Assembly: GCA_012861695.1 (NCBI GenBank)
Contig: JAAOOA010000026.1
Location: forward strand, 14,131,432-14,195,431
Source: Trematomus loennbergii
Taxonomy: Eukaryota > Chordata > Actinopteri > Perciformes > Nototheniidae
DNA: 64,000 bases
Reading direction: 5' to 3'
The notes beneath the pieces are model-generated. The model worked only from the letters and a program-made list of their open reading frames with translations, made no database searches and was not told the DNA's origin. How positions within the stretch are numbered: position 1 is the stretch's first letter; each line of letters opens with the position of its first letter. The translations under genes and the position numbers were made by a program. Of this stretch, positions 1 through 11,014 are shown piece by piece.

Positions 1-682
1 AAAGAGAAAACACACACAAAAGAGTTACCTTAAGACATTTATGAAAACCATGTCCATTTATTTACATTTGCACATAAATATCTAACATTTTCTATGTACA
101 ATAATACATATTCTATAAGAAAAAAAATATAATATATATTTTTTTATTGATGGGCAACGTTTATATTCTCACTCTTCTGTTTCATCTTCTATTTTGAGAT
201 GTTTATATTGTTTAATTGTTTATTATTACTCTTTTTATTTTCTAATTATGTGCAATACTTTGTTTTACATGCTGCTGCAACAACAACAAAAATCCCAATT
301 TGGGATCAATAAAGTTTATCTTATCTTATTCAACTTTGGCAATTGCCACTTCAAATAATATTAGAGTAAATGATTTATGCTTGTTTTCAACATAACCACT
401 AGTTCTGAAATGATTATTCAATGAATCAATCATTGATCGCAAGAATATAAATAATTATTGCTAACAATTCTGTTAATTGTATTTTTCTGTGTTTTTTTAA
501 ATAAATATCTTTGGATTTTAGACAATAATTCTGACAGAGTGATTTATTTTGACACTCCCTAGACCTCACTATAAATCTATAAAAGAAAAACATTATTAAC
601 TGATTTATTATTAATGAAAATAATAGTTTTCTGCAGCTCTAACGACCACACAAACTCATGAATGTCTATCTGAAGCGCTCAC
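1..682. other. scarb2 intron 11 (partial), AT-rich
   Basis: AT-rich DNA following the exon 11 donor in scarb2 orientation. It holds a LINE-like tail at 271-330. No exon with a scarb2 tail (acidic residues plus Leu-Ile) was found here. Confidence 0.6.
271..330 (+). repeat. LINE-like 3' tail
   Basis: GCTGCTGCAACAACAAC followed by CCCAATTTGGGATCAATAAA and TTATCTTATCTTA. This short stem plus AATAAA plus microsatellite tail is the usual 3' end of teleost L2-type LINEs. Only the end remains. Confidence 0.6.
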
Positions 683-835
683 CTCGGGGACGTTCTGCCG
701 ACACATCAGGAACATGAAGATTCCTCCCATAATGATGGCGATGCCGATCAGCATGAAGGGGATGTTCTCCACCACGCCCTGCTCCACGATTATCTTCCTC
801 AGCTTCGCGGCCGACGCGTCGTCAATGACAACGCT
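683..835 (-). CDS. scarb2: scarb2 exon 11 (residues 419-469), C-terminal membrane segment
   Basis: Encodes [20 protein letters not shown], then the second transmembrane helix ([20 protein letters not shown]), then CRQNVPE. It ends on donor GTGAGC with no stop codon, so at least one more coding exon follows beyond the window start. Confidence 0.92.
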
Positions 836-3800
836 CTGAGTAGATGGTAGCAGAGAGAGATTCAGCACAACCAACAAGACGGTAGAAAAAGAAAACTGAC
901 AGCGTTAGGTTATCGATGCAAGTAAAAAGTATTTCTTATTCTGCCATTTCATGTGTGTAATTAATGTCTCAATTAGAGTGTGTTTGTGTACCTCATTGAG
1001 ATAAACCACGGGAAGGATCACTGTCCTCACGTTTCCCGTTTGACTGAAAGAAAAAAAGGAAATTATTCAAATGTTTTGCATTTCGTTCCTATAAATTAAA
1101 TGAATAAATGGCATAAAGACATTCAGACAGCTGTTAATATTGCAATGGCTCTCCGTTTAAAGTAAGTGTACATTTAGTTTTCCTACATATCATTTGACAA
1201 CTTGTACATCTATTATTGACTAGTGCTGCTCAATGGTTCAATAAATATTTGATATATTATTTAACAGAACACCAAAATGTAGTTCAGTTTAACATCTCTC
1301 TATTTATTGCTGATTGATATTCAACAAAGTGACTGGATATTTTCCACATAATGTGCAGCCCTTGTCTAGACTCATATTACATCAAGATTGTTTTTTCCAT
1401 CAGATGTCAAATAGATCCACGAGCCACGAGTGTTCAAGAGTCCATTCATAGTCATGATGCTGGCATGATTGCTTTACTGTTATTTTAATGGCAACCCTTT
1501 CCTGGACCTAGGTAGTCATATCTGTCACCGTTGCATTAAAGCCAACAAGGGGGTGCCGTGACGTGAGACTGATGAAGATGTGAACTGATTACCTGAAGGC
1601 GGACATTTTCTCAACAAACACGTTGATCTGGAGCCGTTTGGCAGCTTGAATGATGATTCCAGTTAGCTGCAAAACAGAATGACATTTGTTAGGAATGTAT
1701 GGTTTAAAAGACACACCTGTCAATCCTGATGTATGAACATTTACGGCTCATTATAACATTTAGCAACACAACATATTTGCCAAGACACTGTGTTTTATAA
1801 CAGCTAACACACCAACATACTGCACATACAACAGAGATGCATCTACAAGAGGCAAAGGTAAAATCACAGCCTGATGCTGGCAGCGGATGAGGGTTATTCT
1901 GCCAGGGAAGTTGTACAGGGCACCGCAACCCAGTATTTATGACAGAAGTCGCAGCACTTTGACCAATCCCAGTGATCTTATGCAGTCACACAATGGAGAT
2001 GATCATATAACCAGGAGAAAATCAGACAAAACAGTAGCTTAACAGGGTTCAAAGACTGATTACAATAATAATGCCACCACAGTACATGTCTGAGTTAACT
2101 AAAGTATAAGTGAATTCAATTGAAACAAAAGTGTGATTCAGAAATGCACGCTGAGTAACGCAAATTAATGTTCGTGTGCATGTTTTTTTCCTGAACTATT
2201 TTACTGTCTTTGATAGTAGTGCATCACAATTACTTTTTTCTGAGACTAAAGGAAGACCTGTAAAAATCAGCATGAAGAAAAAAGTTAAATGAATACTTCA
2301 TGCAAAGCAAACACTACATGGCTGCCGGAGAGAGCCATGAAGAAAGCCTAAAACTGAACTTCATTAAGATGGTAGCCTATATCTGCAGAAATTGAATTTC
2401 CGGTTATACACGTACAAGGATGAACAACAGTGCATCAACACGTTGTGCTACTGGAGTGTTTTTCTCAGTCTGCTTCCTTTTATTATGGATTTATTACTGG
2501 CTCAACCACGTTATTACAGAATTACACATGATAAGAGCTGTTAGAGCTTATCTTTGGCGACAGCTCCGTTCCACGTACCAATGCTTTAATCTTTAACCGA
2601 TTTTACTACTGCTTTGTGGGTATGGCAAGGGCTGGCAGTCACAAAGCTGAGATACTTCGCCATCTAGTGGTAAACATTAATGATACTGTTTTTTTGTAGC
2701 AGCTTTGTACATTTGAACTATTTTTTAACAACCTGAGTGTATAAAGTAAAGAAAGAGTTGAAACATTGTGTACACGGATAATTGTCACGGTCTGTCTGTT
2801 TTGCTGTTTTATTTTGAAAAGTGTTCTTGTGTCTGCTTCCTGTCTCTGTGTTTTCCCTCCCGTTTGATTACTGATTCTGTTCCCCTGGGGCCATTGTGTT
2901 TTTCCTGTCCTGCCAAGCTGTGTCTTGTCCTTTGATTATTTCTGCATGAATTTAAGTTCTGGTTTTTCAGCTGGTTTGCTTTGAGTTTAATAAGGAGAGA
3001 GTTCTGGTCTGTATGCTGTATATCCAGTCAACCTTGAATAAAGGTTATTTTATGTTTAAACCATTGTCCGTCTGCACTTTGGATGAACCTGCTCTGCTCA
3101 CCACTGACAACTACATATCCAAAGTCCCCCTCTACTCAAAAATGTGTTTGTTACTTTACGGTAATGTTCATTCATTGTTAAGAACATGAATGTATCAAAT
3201 GGAAACTTGACACCTTCAGTGCACACTCACTGTGAATGGACTCAGTAAAGTCAGAGATATCTTTTGTCTTTTAAAATAAAACGTTTTTGTAAATTCACGA
3301 AAAAATACCAGACACAAATTACTACTTGAATATGGATATTTTAAATATCTTATAGCCTGTCTGGAGAGAATAATTAAAGTTGAGATAATTACCGGATTGA
3401 TATCAATTGCAGTCTGGTGCTGCTCCTTCTTAGGCCTCATGCCGAACACATCCTGAACAAATTTCTCATCGGCCTGGTAGAAGTGAGGTGTCGACATTAC
3501 GATGGGAGCTCCTGAACACACAAAACATTCAGTTAGTAACATTATAGAGCACACTCAGCTGAGCAGGTTCTTAGAAAGCTGTTTCGTCAGTCAGCTTTCG
3601 AAAGAACCTTTTCCCATGTGAGACGATAAAGTGTTATTCTGGCTTTTCCTTAATGCGCTTCCTACCTTGTTTACACGGGCTGACATTCAGAACGCCAGAG
3701 CCCAGGCAGTTTCCAGCAGGGACACAGAAGCCGGCGTTGGCAGGGTTCACTGTGTGATTGGCAAACACCTCGCTAGGGGGACTGAAGCGATACCCAGGGA

Positions 3801-6800
3801 TCCCCTTCACCGTCACATCCTCCTCATACAGAGCGTACAGAGACCTTGGAAACAGATGCTGGTTAATCTATGCAGACACAAAGCAATTATGTGAAGCTGG
3901 AAGTGAAACAAAGGGGGGTACACACATGTGGTACATTGGCGTGTGGTGGTATGTGATTTAGTGAAAACATGCACAGCCCAAACAAGAACCAAAAGTGTTT
4001 AAAGGAACATGTGGATGCCTCACAGGCCTGCTGTCAGTTACTTGAGCCACTCTCACTTCTGATGTATGAAGAGCTGATTTAAATGTTTTAATCTTCACGA
4101 AATATGTAGTAAGCGTACAGTGACCTTATTTTTGGCCAACCATACAACCAGTCAGGCTAAAGGAATAATCCTAATCCCACATCCAGACACAAATAATGCT
4201 GAGGGAAAGGATTAGGAATGGATTTTTTTAGGAAGACTGAGGGGGAAGTGATTTCACTAACCAGCTAATGTCAAGCAGATAAGACCAGGAAATGTGACTC
4301 AGCAGTAGAGGAAGCAGAAAACAATACCTAATTGAAAGCAGCATTACCTAAAGCTCTGCTGCTTCAGTCCAATATTTATGTAATCCTTTATATTTGTTAC
4401 TTGTTTTTTTCATTATTTACAGATTATTATTTGTGCATGTTCTGTAAATATGTAAGTCCTTAAAACAAACTAAATCATGCTTTTAAATGACTTAAGAAGA
4501 GCAAGCTAATAAAAAAAACAGAGAAAAAAACACTAAAATAAGACGTGGGCTCATGCAAAGGCTCATCTGACTGTATATAAGAACATCTTCTAGAATCTTA
4601 TCTAGGCATTGAAACATACATTTATTATAATTGTTGGTACATGCCCAATACACACATAGACACATTTTAGCCTACTAGCAGCATGGTCTCTTTAGAGGTC
4701 AGTAAAACACTCTGCGGTCCACTCACCTGCACAGGTCAGAGGAGAACATGTAGAGCGTCTCATTCTTGGTGATGACTGGATGGAAAGAGGCTCCATTGGT
4801 TCCATTGATCATATTGCACTCATCAGATGTCCACCAATCCAGTTTGCTGCACACACAGACAAATACAATTACAATAAGATCATTCATGTTTTCTTTATCA
4901 GTTTTTCATTTATGAATTTAAAATCCTGTAAGGTTTAAGGCATTTAGAATACCCAGCACCAACCCCTTTAATAGCTGTTCCTTTGTCAGTTTGATTAAAG
5001 ATTAACAAAGCTATTTGTTAGGCACAATTATGTTAAATGCTGTCAATAGTGTGGGCTTGAAAATAATCAGGACAAAATATGTTGAAGGTCAGAAAAGATT
5101 GGTGAGTGTGTTGCTGCTCCTTATTCCTCAACAGTAGTATTGAATGGGGTCAAGGAAGAGTTTGACATGTTGGTGCTTATGCTAGGCTAGGCTAACAGTC
5201 TCCTGGCTGTAACTTAGTATTTACAGTAACTGAGCGAAAAGTTAGTGGCTTCAAAAAAAGGAAATAAGTATAACTCTCTTACAGACACAATAGAAGAGTG
5301 TGAATGAATCAGAGGAGATTAACAATGGTGTGGCTTTCTGAAATGAATAGCTCTGATTAAAGACACTTGTCAATTGTGATAAGACAATGTCAGGAGAAAT
5401 CTCTTAATGTAATCAAACAGGGTGAGACGAGCCTTGATCATATGCCTGTCTTGTACTGATATAATCATGAGACCTATCTCTCATCCATGTATGCTTCATG
5501 TACTGTAATCAATGATTGTCACTGATTAGGTCTCATTCCTTCACTGTCATTGTTATTTGTTCAAGGTGAGTTGATACAATTACCTTTCACCTTTCCACGT
5601 ATCCACTCTGGCAAAGTCCTTGTAGTTCTGCTGGCCAGTGAAGAAGACATACTCCCCATCGTTGGAAGCATTGGTCTGTAAGCAAAAAAGGAACATTTTC
5701 AACAAACAGCTCAAACAAATAGCAACTCTTGATTTTCTGCGATTTTAATACAATTTATTTGCAATTATCTCATATAGTTTATACCATTTTAATGATCGAC
5801 AAACTCAAGTCTGGACAAAGTGTGCAATATCATATTTATATTAGTTGTTGTTGCTATTTTCTCTTCCTGCTTGTAAAGCGTCATTGAGCACCAGGAAAAG
5901 CACTATATAAATACCATGCATTATTATACTTGACCTTATAGAAGAGTCCAAAAACATCGTCCAGGTTGGGTTTTAAAAGTTTGAGGGCTTTGAGCAGGGG
6001 GTCTTCATATCCCCACAGCAGCTCCCCCACTGTGCGTGTGGTGAAAAGGCCTTCGTTTTCAGACTTCATGTAGGAGGAGATCAAGTTTGCAAAGACAAAA
6101 TCATCTTTGAATTGCTCCATCACCGTCTACCGGGAAAAAGAAGACAGAAGACCTTTGTTGTAAAGCGATACATGACAGAAGTTATTTGAAGACAACCACG
6201 TAATGGGATGAATCATTTACTTGAATCACATTTTTTATCATCTTTATGAGAGTTCACTTCACAGTAGCACAACAGAACATATTATCAATCCTATACCTCC
6301 AAAGCATCATGTACTGTTATATCTTTGTAACAATAAAAGGAAAGCACATCTACTGTAATGAAGATAAATGGCAACATCGTCTCATACATTTTGGGGCAGG
6401 GGAGACAGAACATTTTTGTATTTAATTAAAAAGATAAATTGATGTAACCTGTGAGTCTGTTGTTACACCATTTGAGTGATGACATTCTTAATTGTTTCAA
6501 AAATAATGTTAAGAAGATTTGTTATCTATGGATCTTTAATACTTGACCTTTAAAGTATGAGGAAATGATAAGAACTCATCATTACAAAATACAAATAATA
6601 TTGTGGTTGATACACAACAGTATAATATTAAACAACACAAGCTGTAAATGGATCTCTAATGCTCACTATTGCAGGGATGTTGACCGTCCTGATGAGATCA
6701 CTCTCTGGACCCCGGGACATGTCTCTCTGAAATATGTAGGTCTTTGTGTTGACAGATGCTACTTTGGTGCCATTTTCCTGGAAGTCCACTTGCTCCATCG

Positions 6801-8560
6801 GCCGGTACTCTCTGTGTAGGAAATGACAGCAGCTGGGTTATAACTGGGTTTATGGTAGAAAGATGTTAACTCTTAGTTCCTTGTTGCAGCCAAATATTTA
6901 AAGACAAAAAAATGTAATACAACAATACAATAGGTTGGCCTATTATCTTATTACAGTATCTGCATCTCATACTACAGAGAAGAGGCTATTGTTAAATAAT
7001 TATAGAATTATGTACTGAAACTATTAGTTCTGGTTTAAATATTGCATAACGAAGGGAGAGGTTTCCATTGAAGTCATTTCAGGTCCTGAACCAATGTCAT
7101 GTGAGGACAAAATAAGGTTAAATCATCTTTACAGTCAATACTGACTCCTGACTATTCAGAACGATTTGTAATGACCACGAGTAAAAGGGAAGTTTTCCAA
7201 CCAAGATGCACTATAGTCATGCTTTTTATGTTAACTCTAATTGAACATGATGATCTTGAGGCAAGGATACCAATTACAACTTCATAAGCAATGTATTTGA
7301 TTAATTATTGAATATAATCGATTCATTTGTTGACTTATAGTCTTACATTTTGTACTAAAGTGAAAAATGTATTGTTGATGCATGTTACGATTTCATGTTT
7401 GCAACTGCCTGCTTATCTATTTTTCAGGTTCTTCCTTTTGTGTTTTACATAATCTAATCATCACCTCTTTAACACCTTTCTGCATTGATGATATCATCAG
7501 TTTTGATTTGATTTTACAGAATCAACAAGTGTGCTTCTTAATGGCTTTGTGGCTTTCTTTTACTGTGACATCTGCACTTCTGGTTTATGAAATAGACGAC
7601 CAGAGTAATTAGAGTATTTTTCCTTTTCCTCACCTGTATGTATATGGTCCGATCTCCATCACAGCAGGCCGATCTCCATCCAGCACCTCCATGGGGTTTG
7701 TCAGATTGAAGAAGTAAAACTGCATGTAAATAGGGGCTGGTGGATTCTCCCAGGCCTCAAACGCCTCTGTGCCATTCTTCAAAACGACTTCCTATGGGGA
7801 ACAAAGAGCAGTGGGTTATATGTAGTGCACAGTTGAGAAAAATGTGCAACTTCAGATGTTGCTGACTAAGCTGTCCTCACATCATATGACAAAGGCTGCT
7901 GCAAGTAGTTAAATCACAATATGGATAAGCAGGCATGATATGATATTTAATAAACATTGCAATGACGTACGAATTTCACAAATCTAAAATAAGTTATTTC
8001 AAAAGACAAATATAAAAGTGTGCCAGATATATATCTGTTATAGATTTGAATATGCAAAACAAAAAACCCCACCCAAAACAGCTCAACACTTGTTCATTCA
8101 ACTGGCTAAATAATTGTCTATGAGTATCGGGAGAAGCTGGCTGTCAGAGCTTGCTAACTTCATGAGTAGTGAGAACATAAATTCCTTAATGTTAGTCATT
8201 GGTAAAACATTCAATTTTAAAGCCAGCTAGCTAAATACCTAATGTTAAAGCTGCCCATCAGACACACCATACTGATCTCTATGGCAGAATCGAAACCCAT
8301 CAGACTGTCTGCCATTTCGTCACAATAACAATAAGCTAACTCACAATAACCGTCACCAAAAACGTTAAATAGTTAGTGATCATCTAACCATAACGCCTAC
8401 ATAAACAAGGTATCCCAGAATAAGATGTTTGGCATACCTTTTTAACCACCGACTGTAGGATATGTGGAAACACGTTAGACAACACCAAAGAAATGCCGGC
8501 AATCAAAAGTAGAATAGAAAGAACTCCGGTGCTGTAAATACAACATGATTTCAGTTGCAT
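683..8560 (-). CDS. scarb2: scarb2-like lysosomal membrane protein (LIMP-2), 3' partial, 11 exons
   Basis: CD36-family receptor. Mammalian LIMP-2 is a lysosomal membrane protein that delivers glucocerebrosidase. Coding exons, in order: 8560-8438, 7791-7634, 6811-6667, 6126-5935, 5675-5584, 4846-4727, 3844-3666, 3511-3393, 1666-1593, 1043-992, 835-683. All join in phase with GT-AG borders and give 469 codons; human LIMP-2 has 478. The start gives a short cytoplasmic N-terminus ([10 protein letters not shown]) and a membrane segment at about 10-30, as in the family. The lumenal part has NGT, NLT, NAS, NET, NHT and NVS glycosylation sites and the conserved cysteines of the [20 protein letters not shown] block. 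A second membrane segment lies at about 443-463. Block identity is to LIMP-2 rather than CD36 or SR-BI. The last visible exon ends on a GT donor after NVPE, so the tail exon with the expected acidic-dileucine sorting signal lies outside the window. Fish have several scarb2 paralogues; which one this is was not determined. Confidence 0.93.
992..1043 (-). CDS. scarb2: scarb2 exon 10 (residues 401-418)
   Basis: A 52-bp exon encoding [17 protein letters not shown] after the split Ser. Too short for ordinary ORF finding, but phase and family similarity (human ends MYLNE) support it. Confidence 0.9.
1593..1666 (-). CDS. scarb2: scarb2 exon 9 (residues 377-401)
   Basis: Encodes [20 protein letters not shown] then MSAF and a split Ser. 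TGIIxxAAKRxQIN is a family block. Acceptor TTTTGCAG, donor GTAATC. Confidence 0.9.
1667..3392. repeat. scarb2 intron 8 with an interspersed repeat at about 2784-3115
   Basis: Intron of 1.7 kb. The segment at about 2784-3115 (tcacggtctgtctg, atttaagttctgg, then ttgaataaaggttatttta and gtccgtctgcactttggatg) resembles a common teleost interspersed repeat. Its class was not determined. The rest is unremarkable. Confidence 0.4.
3393..3511 (-). CDS. scarb2: scarb2 exon 8 (residues 337-376)
   Basis: Encodes [20 protein letters not shown] through TAIDINP. The PHFYQAD block distinguishes LIMP-2 from CD36. Donor GTAATT at 3392-3387, acceptor TTCAG. Confidence 0.93.
3666..3844 (-). CDS. scarb2: scarb2 exon 7 (residues 277-337)
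   Basis: Encodes [20 protein letters not shown], an NHT sequon, and the cysteine block [20 protein letters not shown]. Its three cysteines match human Cys312, Cys318 and Cys329, and the spacing is LIMP-2-specific. Confidence 0.93.
3845..4726. other. scarb2 intron 6, no feature seen
   Basis: AT-rich intron between exons 6 and 7. No open frame or recognisable repeat. Introns 4847-5583, 6127-6666, 6812-7633 and 7792-8437 are similar. Confidence 0.6.
4727..4846 (-). CDS. scarb2: scarb2 exon 6 (residues 237-277)
   Basis: Encodes [20 protein letters not shown] through FSSDLC and a split Arg. DWW, CNMINGT and the SDLC cysteine match the family core. Confidence 0.93.
5584..5675 (-). CDS. scarb2: scarb2 exon 5 (residues 207-237)
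   Basis: Encodes [20 protein letters not shown] and ends TWKGE plus a split Ser. The downstream donor (GTAATT) was chosen over the GTGAAA six bases upstream because it keeps the frame into KLDWW. Confidence 0.9.
5935..6126 (-). CDS. scarb2: scarb2 exon 4 (residues 143-206), helical-bundle exon
   Basis: Encodes the apex helical bundle that in mammals binds glucocerebrosidase, then the conserved block [15 protein letters not shown]. The start [10 protein letters not shown] aligns with human TVIEWSQVHF, so the pH-sensing His150 position is Asp151 here. 192 bp, phase 0 at both ends. Confidence 0.92.
6667..6811 (-). CDS. scarb2: scarb2 exon 3 (residues 94-142)
   Basis: Encodes [20 protein letters not shown] then [20 protein letters not shown], ending IPAI before GTGAGC. 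Carries one NGT sequon. The phase joins exon 2 to exon 4 exactly. Confidence 0.92.
7634..7791 (-). CDS. scarb2: scarb2 exon 2 (residues 42-94)
   Basis: Begins [18 protein letters not shown] and ends GPYTYR (split Arg codon). Contains NGT and NLT glycosylation sequons and the family block [13 protein letters not shown]. Acceptor ATAG, donor GTGAGG. Confidence 0.93.
8438..8560 (-). CDS. scarb2: scarb2 exon 1 (residues 1-41)
   Basis: Start ATG at 8560-8558, ending VVKK before GTATGC. It encodes the short cytoplasmic N-terminus and first transmembrane helix (about residues 10-30). The frame stays open upstream, but the short N-terminus matches the family. Confidence 0.9.
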
Positions 8561-8760
8561 GGTGGAAAAGCAGACAGATATGTAAAGGCAGTAGCTCTCA
8601 CTGACATTAGCTACCGTCTGTGTGTGAGCGCTGTTTATGTTTTGACGGCCCAGGAACTTTCTGGGTGAATCAAAGACTAACATCCGGAGTGAAATACTTC
8701 CCTGTTACCACTTCCGGTTTCTTCGACATTCGCGATCTTCCTGGAGCACGAGCCCTAACA
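8561..8760 (-). promoter_or_regulatory. scarb2 5' UTR and probable core promoter
   Basis: Sequence directly upstream of the scarb2 ATG. An ETS/GABP-type ACTTCCGG lies at 8710-8717 (plus-strand reading). No TATA box or CACGTG CLEAR-type site was seen near the start, although mammalian SCARB2 is a TFEB-responsive gene. The transcription start is not determined. Confidence 0.4.
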
Positions 8761-9636
8761 AACGCACTACAGTGATAGATTTGGAGTGTCCCCTTTTAAT
8801 GGATGTCGTCATTTATATATAAAATGTGATGGCTGCCTATAAACTATTAAATGAGAGATGAAATAATGCTGGCTGTTGAAAGCTAAATAAAGCGGAACAT
8901 ATCTTTCTTGTAGGTAAAGACTCTTTGTTTTTAATCGCATGACAGTTACGTCATTCATTAAACCTCAGTCTTATGTGGATCTCTCTGTTTCAAACATACA
9001 TAATTACATAAAAGACAAAATAAAAAAAACCTCAAGAGACAAGCTAAAATTTAGCATTGAGTGACTTATTAATTATTTGCAGTTTTTACATGAATCAAGG
9101 ACAGTTCAACTTCTACTGTGCTGTTCTTGGGCCTTTTTGGGAAGACACTTTTTGTGAGCCGTTTGAGGTGAAACATTTAAATACAATCCAACAGTTATCC
9201 TGTTTGCATAGTCATGTTGAAACGGTTGAAACTCAGGGTATAGCCAGGTCATGTCAGTGTAAACAAAACCTGAAGATTTCATTGCACCATTGTCTCTGTT
9301 TCTTTAAAACATGTCAAGCTGTGTTTTGTTCAATACTGATTACCAGCAAACAACCAAACATTCACACACTTTTATGAATAATCATATTAAATACATTTTT
9401 CACAATACAGAACAACAGTGTAAGAGATTGTTTCTCCACTAGGTGTCACTGTCTTGACATTTACTAATATTTCGTGCCAATGTACTGCTTACATTCTTTG
9501 TTGGTCTATAAACTGGAGCCATATCTGTTGAGTCAACATTTCGTAATAAAAGGGACCACACCTTGGCTAAACAGACTAATCTATGAGCAGGTATCTCTGT
9601 GTCATATTGTCTCTTGTCCCATTTCCATTTTTCTGA

Positions 9637-9760
9637 TTCATTTCATTTCATTTCAAACCTTTATTTATCCAGATTGTCCCTTGAGATCATAGATCTCTTT
9701 TTCAAGGGAGACCTGCAGCAATTAGGTTCCACATGAAACATAAAACAACATGAAACAATA
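9637..9760 (-). repeat. LINE-like 3' tail, minus orientation
   Basis: The plus strand starts with three ATTTC repeats and CTTTATTTATCCAG, then ATCTCTTTTTCAAGGGAGAC. Reverse-complemented this reads as an AATAAAGG tail with an (AAATG)n microsatellite, typical of teleost LINE 3' ends. Confidence 0.55.
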
Positions 9761-10339
9761 GAGGATATCATACATGCATACATGATTGTAAGACATACTC
9801 ATAGGAAATATGTTCAGATTTGTCATTACTATCTGACTATAAGCTACCAAAACACATTGTATATGAATGATACCCTTAACACATGTTGGCGTTAAATCAA
9901 AAACATTTGAACATTAGCTTTAAATTGATAGTTTGGGTTAAATATGACAGACATACAGAACGTGCAGTAGCCAAGGTAGGATTATCCGACATTACCAAAC
10001 ATCACCAATACAACTTGACTGCTCAGACACGTCCTTACCTGCTTGAATAAGTTTCATTGCAGTGCAGTTGCAACATGGCCTTTATCATCATCATCATGAC
10101 GTGTTCGACTGGCAGTTTCTTAACCTTAGGCATGACTATACTGCTTTAACACATTGTGATACTACTATATAAAGCCTGTGAAAATGTTTGCGTTGTTTGT
10201 TCTATGGATCCTTTGCATTATGGAAAATGTATACAACTTTTTGGAGCTTGGCTCATAGGGATTTAAAGTTTGAATATCTTGAATATCCTTTATTTTTGTC
10301 CTCCAAGTTGATGGAGGTGCAATAATAATGTGCTGGAAT

Positions 10340-10376
10340 ACCACCTAACATAACATAACAAAAGCTTTATTAGTTG
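10340..10376 (-). repeat. LINE-like tail remnant
   Basis: CATAACATAACAAAAGCTTT followed by ATTA. The reverse complement is TAATAAAGCTTTTG with a TTATG microsatellite tail. A short remnant only. Confidence 0.4.
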
Positions 10377-10679
10377 TATTAAATATATAGATAATACATA
10401 GAAAAATAAACAAATAAATAGACCAACATTGAATGGTTTGAAACAAGTGATAGTTACTCCACACAGTGTTTTGAATGATATAATCCATTACTGGGGGTGT
10501 CATGGGAGTTCAGGGGTCCAATCAAACACCTAAGAAATAGCCTTTACATTGTGGTACATCAACAAAACGTTAAATCAGTAAAAGAGTAAGGATTTTATGA
10601 TTCTAATGTATTCTATTCTAGCTGTGTGAGTGTGGTTTTGTGGGAAATACCCTTCAACCAAACATGAATGGGGCACAAT

Positions 10680-11014
10680 GGATAACTGAAGAGGGCTCGC
10701 TCGCCGCGGTCACGAGAGCACTGGGGGAGTGACGTCACCACCCTAAACCGGGCACCAGCCGTTGAGTTGAGTCCCGAGCGAGAGACAGGCAGGAATCCGG
10801 GAACAACTTTTAATGTATGCGGGCCGAGCCGGGCCAGTGTCTCGGGACGCACTGTTTCCTCCTCCTTTATGCATCCTTCTGCTCGACTAAGCTCAACTAC
10901 GGCTCGTTGTTTTCTCACCGGCTCGGTAGACAATCTGTTTTTGGCACAAAACGCGGTTGTGTGTCAGTTTCTTTTTATGTGTCCAGCCCTCCTGCGACTC
11001 CAGGACATAACCGG
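10680..11014 (+). promoter_or_regulatory. rai14 promoter and probable noncoding first exon
   Basis: A GC-rich island in AT-rich surroundings with a perfect CRE (10730-10737). A strong donor CCGG|GTAAGT follows 11014. The matching acceptor is at 12486, giving a noncoding first exon that joins the start-codon exon, as in mammalian RAI14. The transcription start is not fixed. Confidence 0.6.
10730..10737. promoter_or_regulatory. Perfect palindromic CRE, TGACGTCA
   Basis: Full CREB/ATF consensus inside the GC-rich rai14 promoter, about 285 bp before the exon 1 donor. Confidence 0.6.

Larger units (their letters stand above)
8761..10679. other. Intergenic spacer between head-to-head scarb2 and rai14
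   Basis: About 1.9 kb separating the divergent 5' ends. Apart from LINE-like tails at 9637-9760 and 10340-10376 I see no gene. A TTACGTCA half-CRE-like site lies near 8946. Confidence 0.55.
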
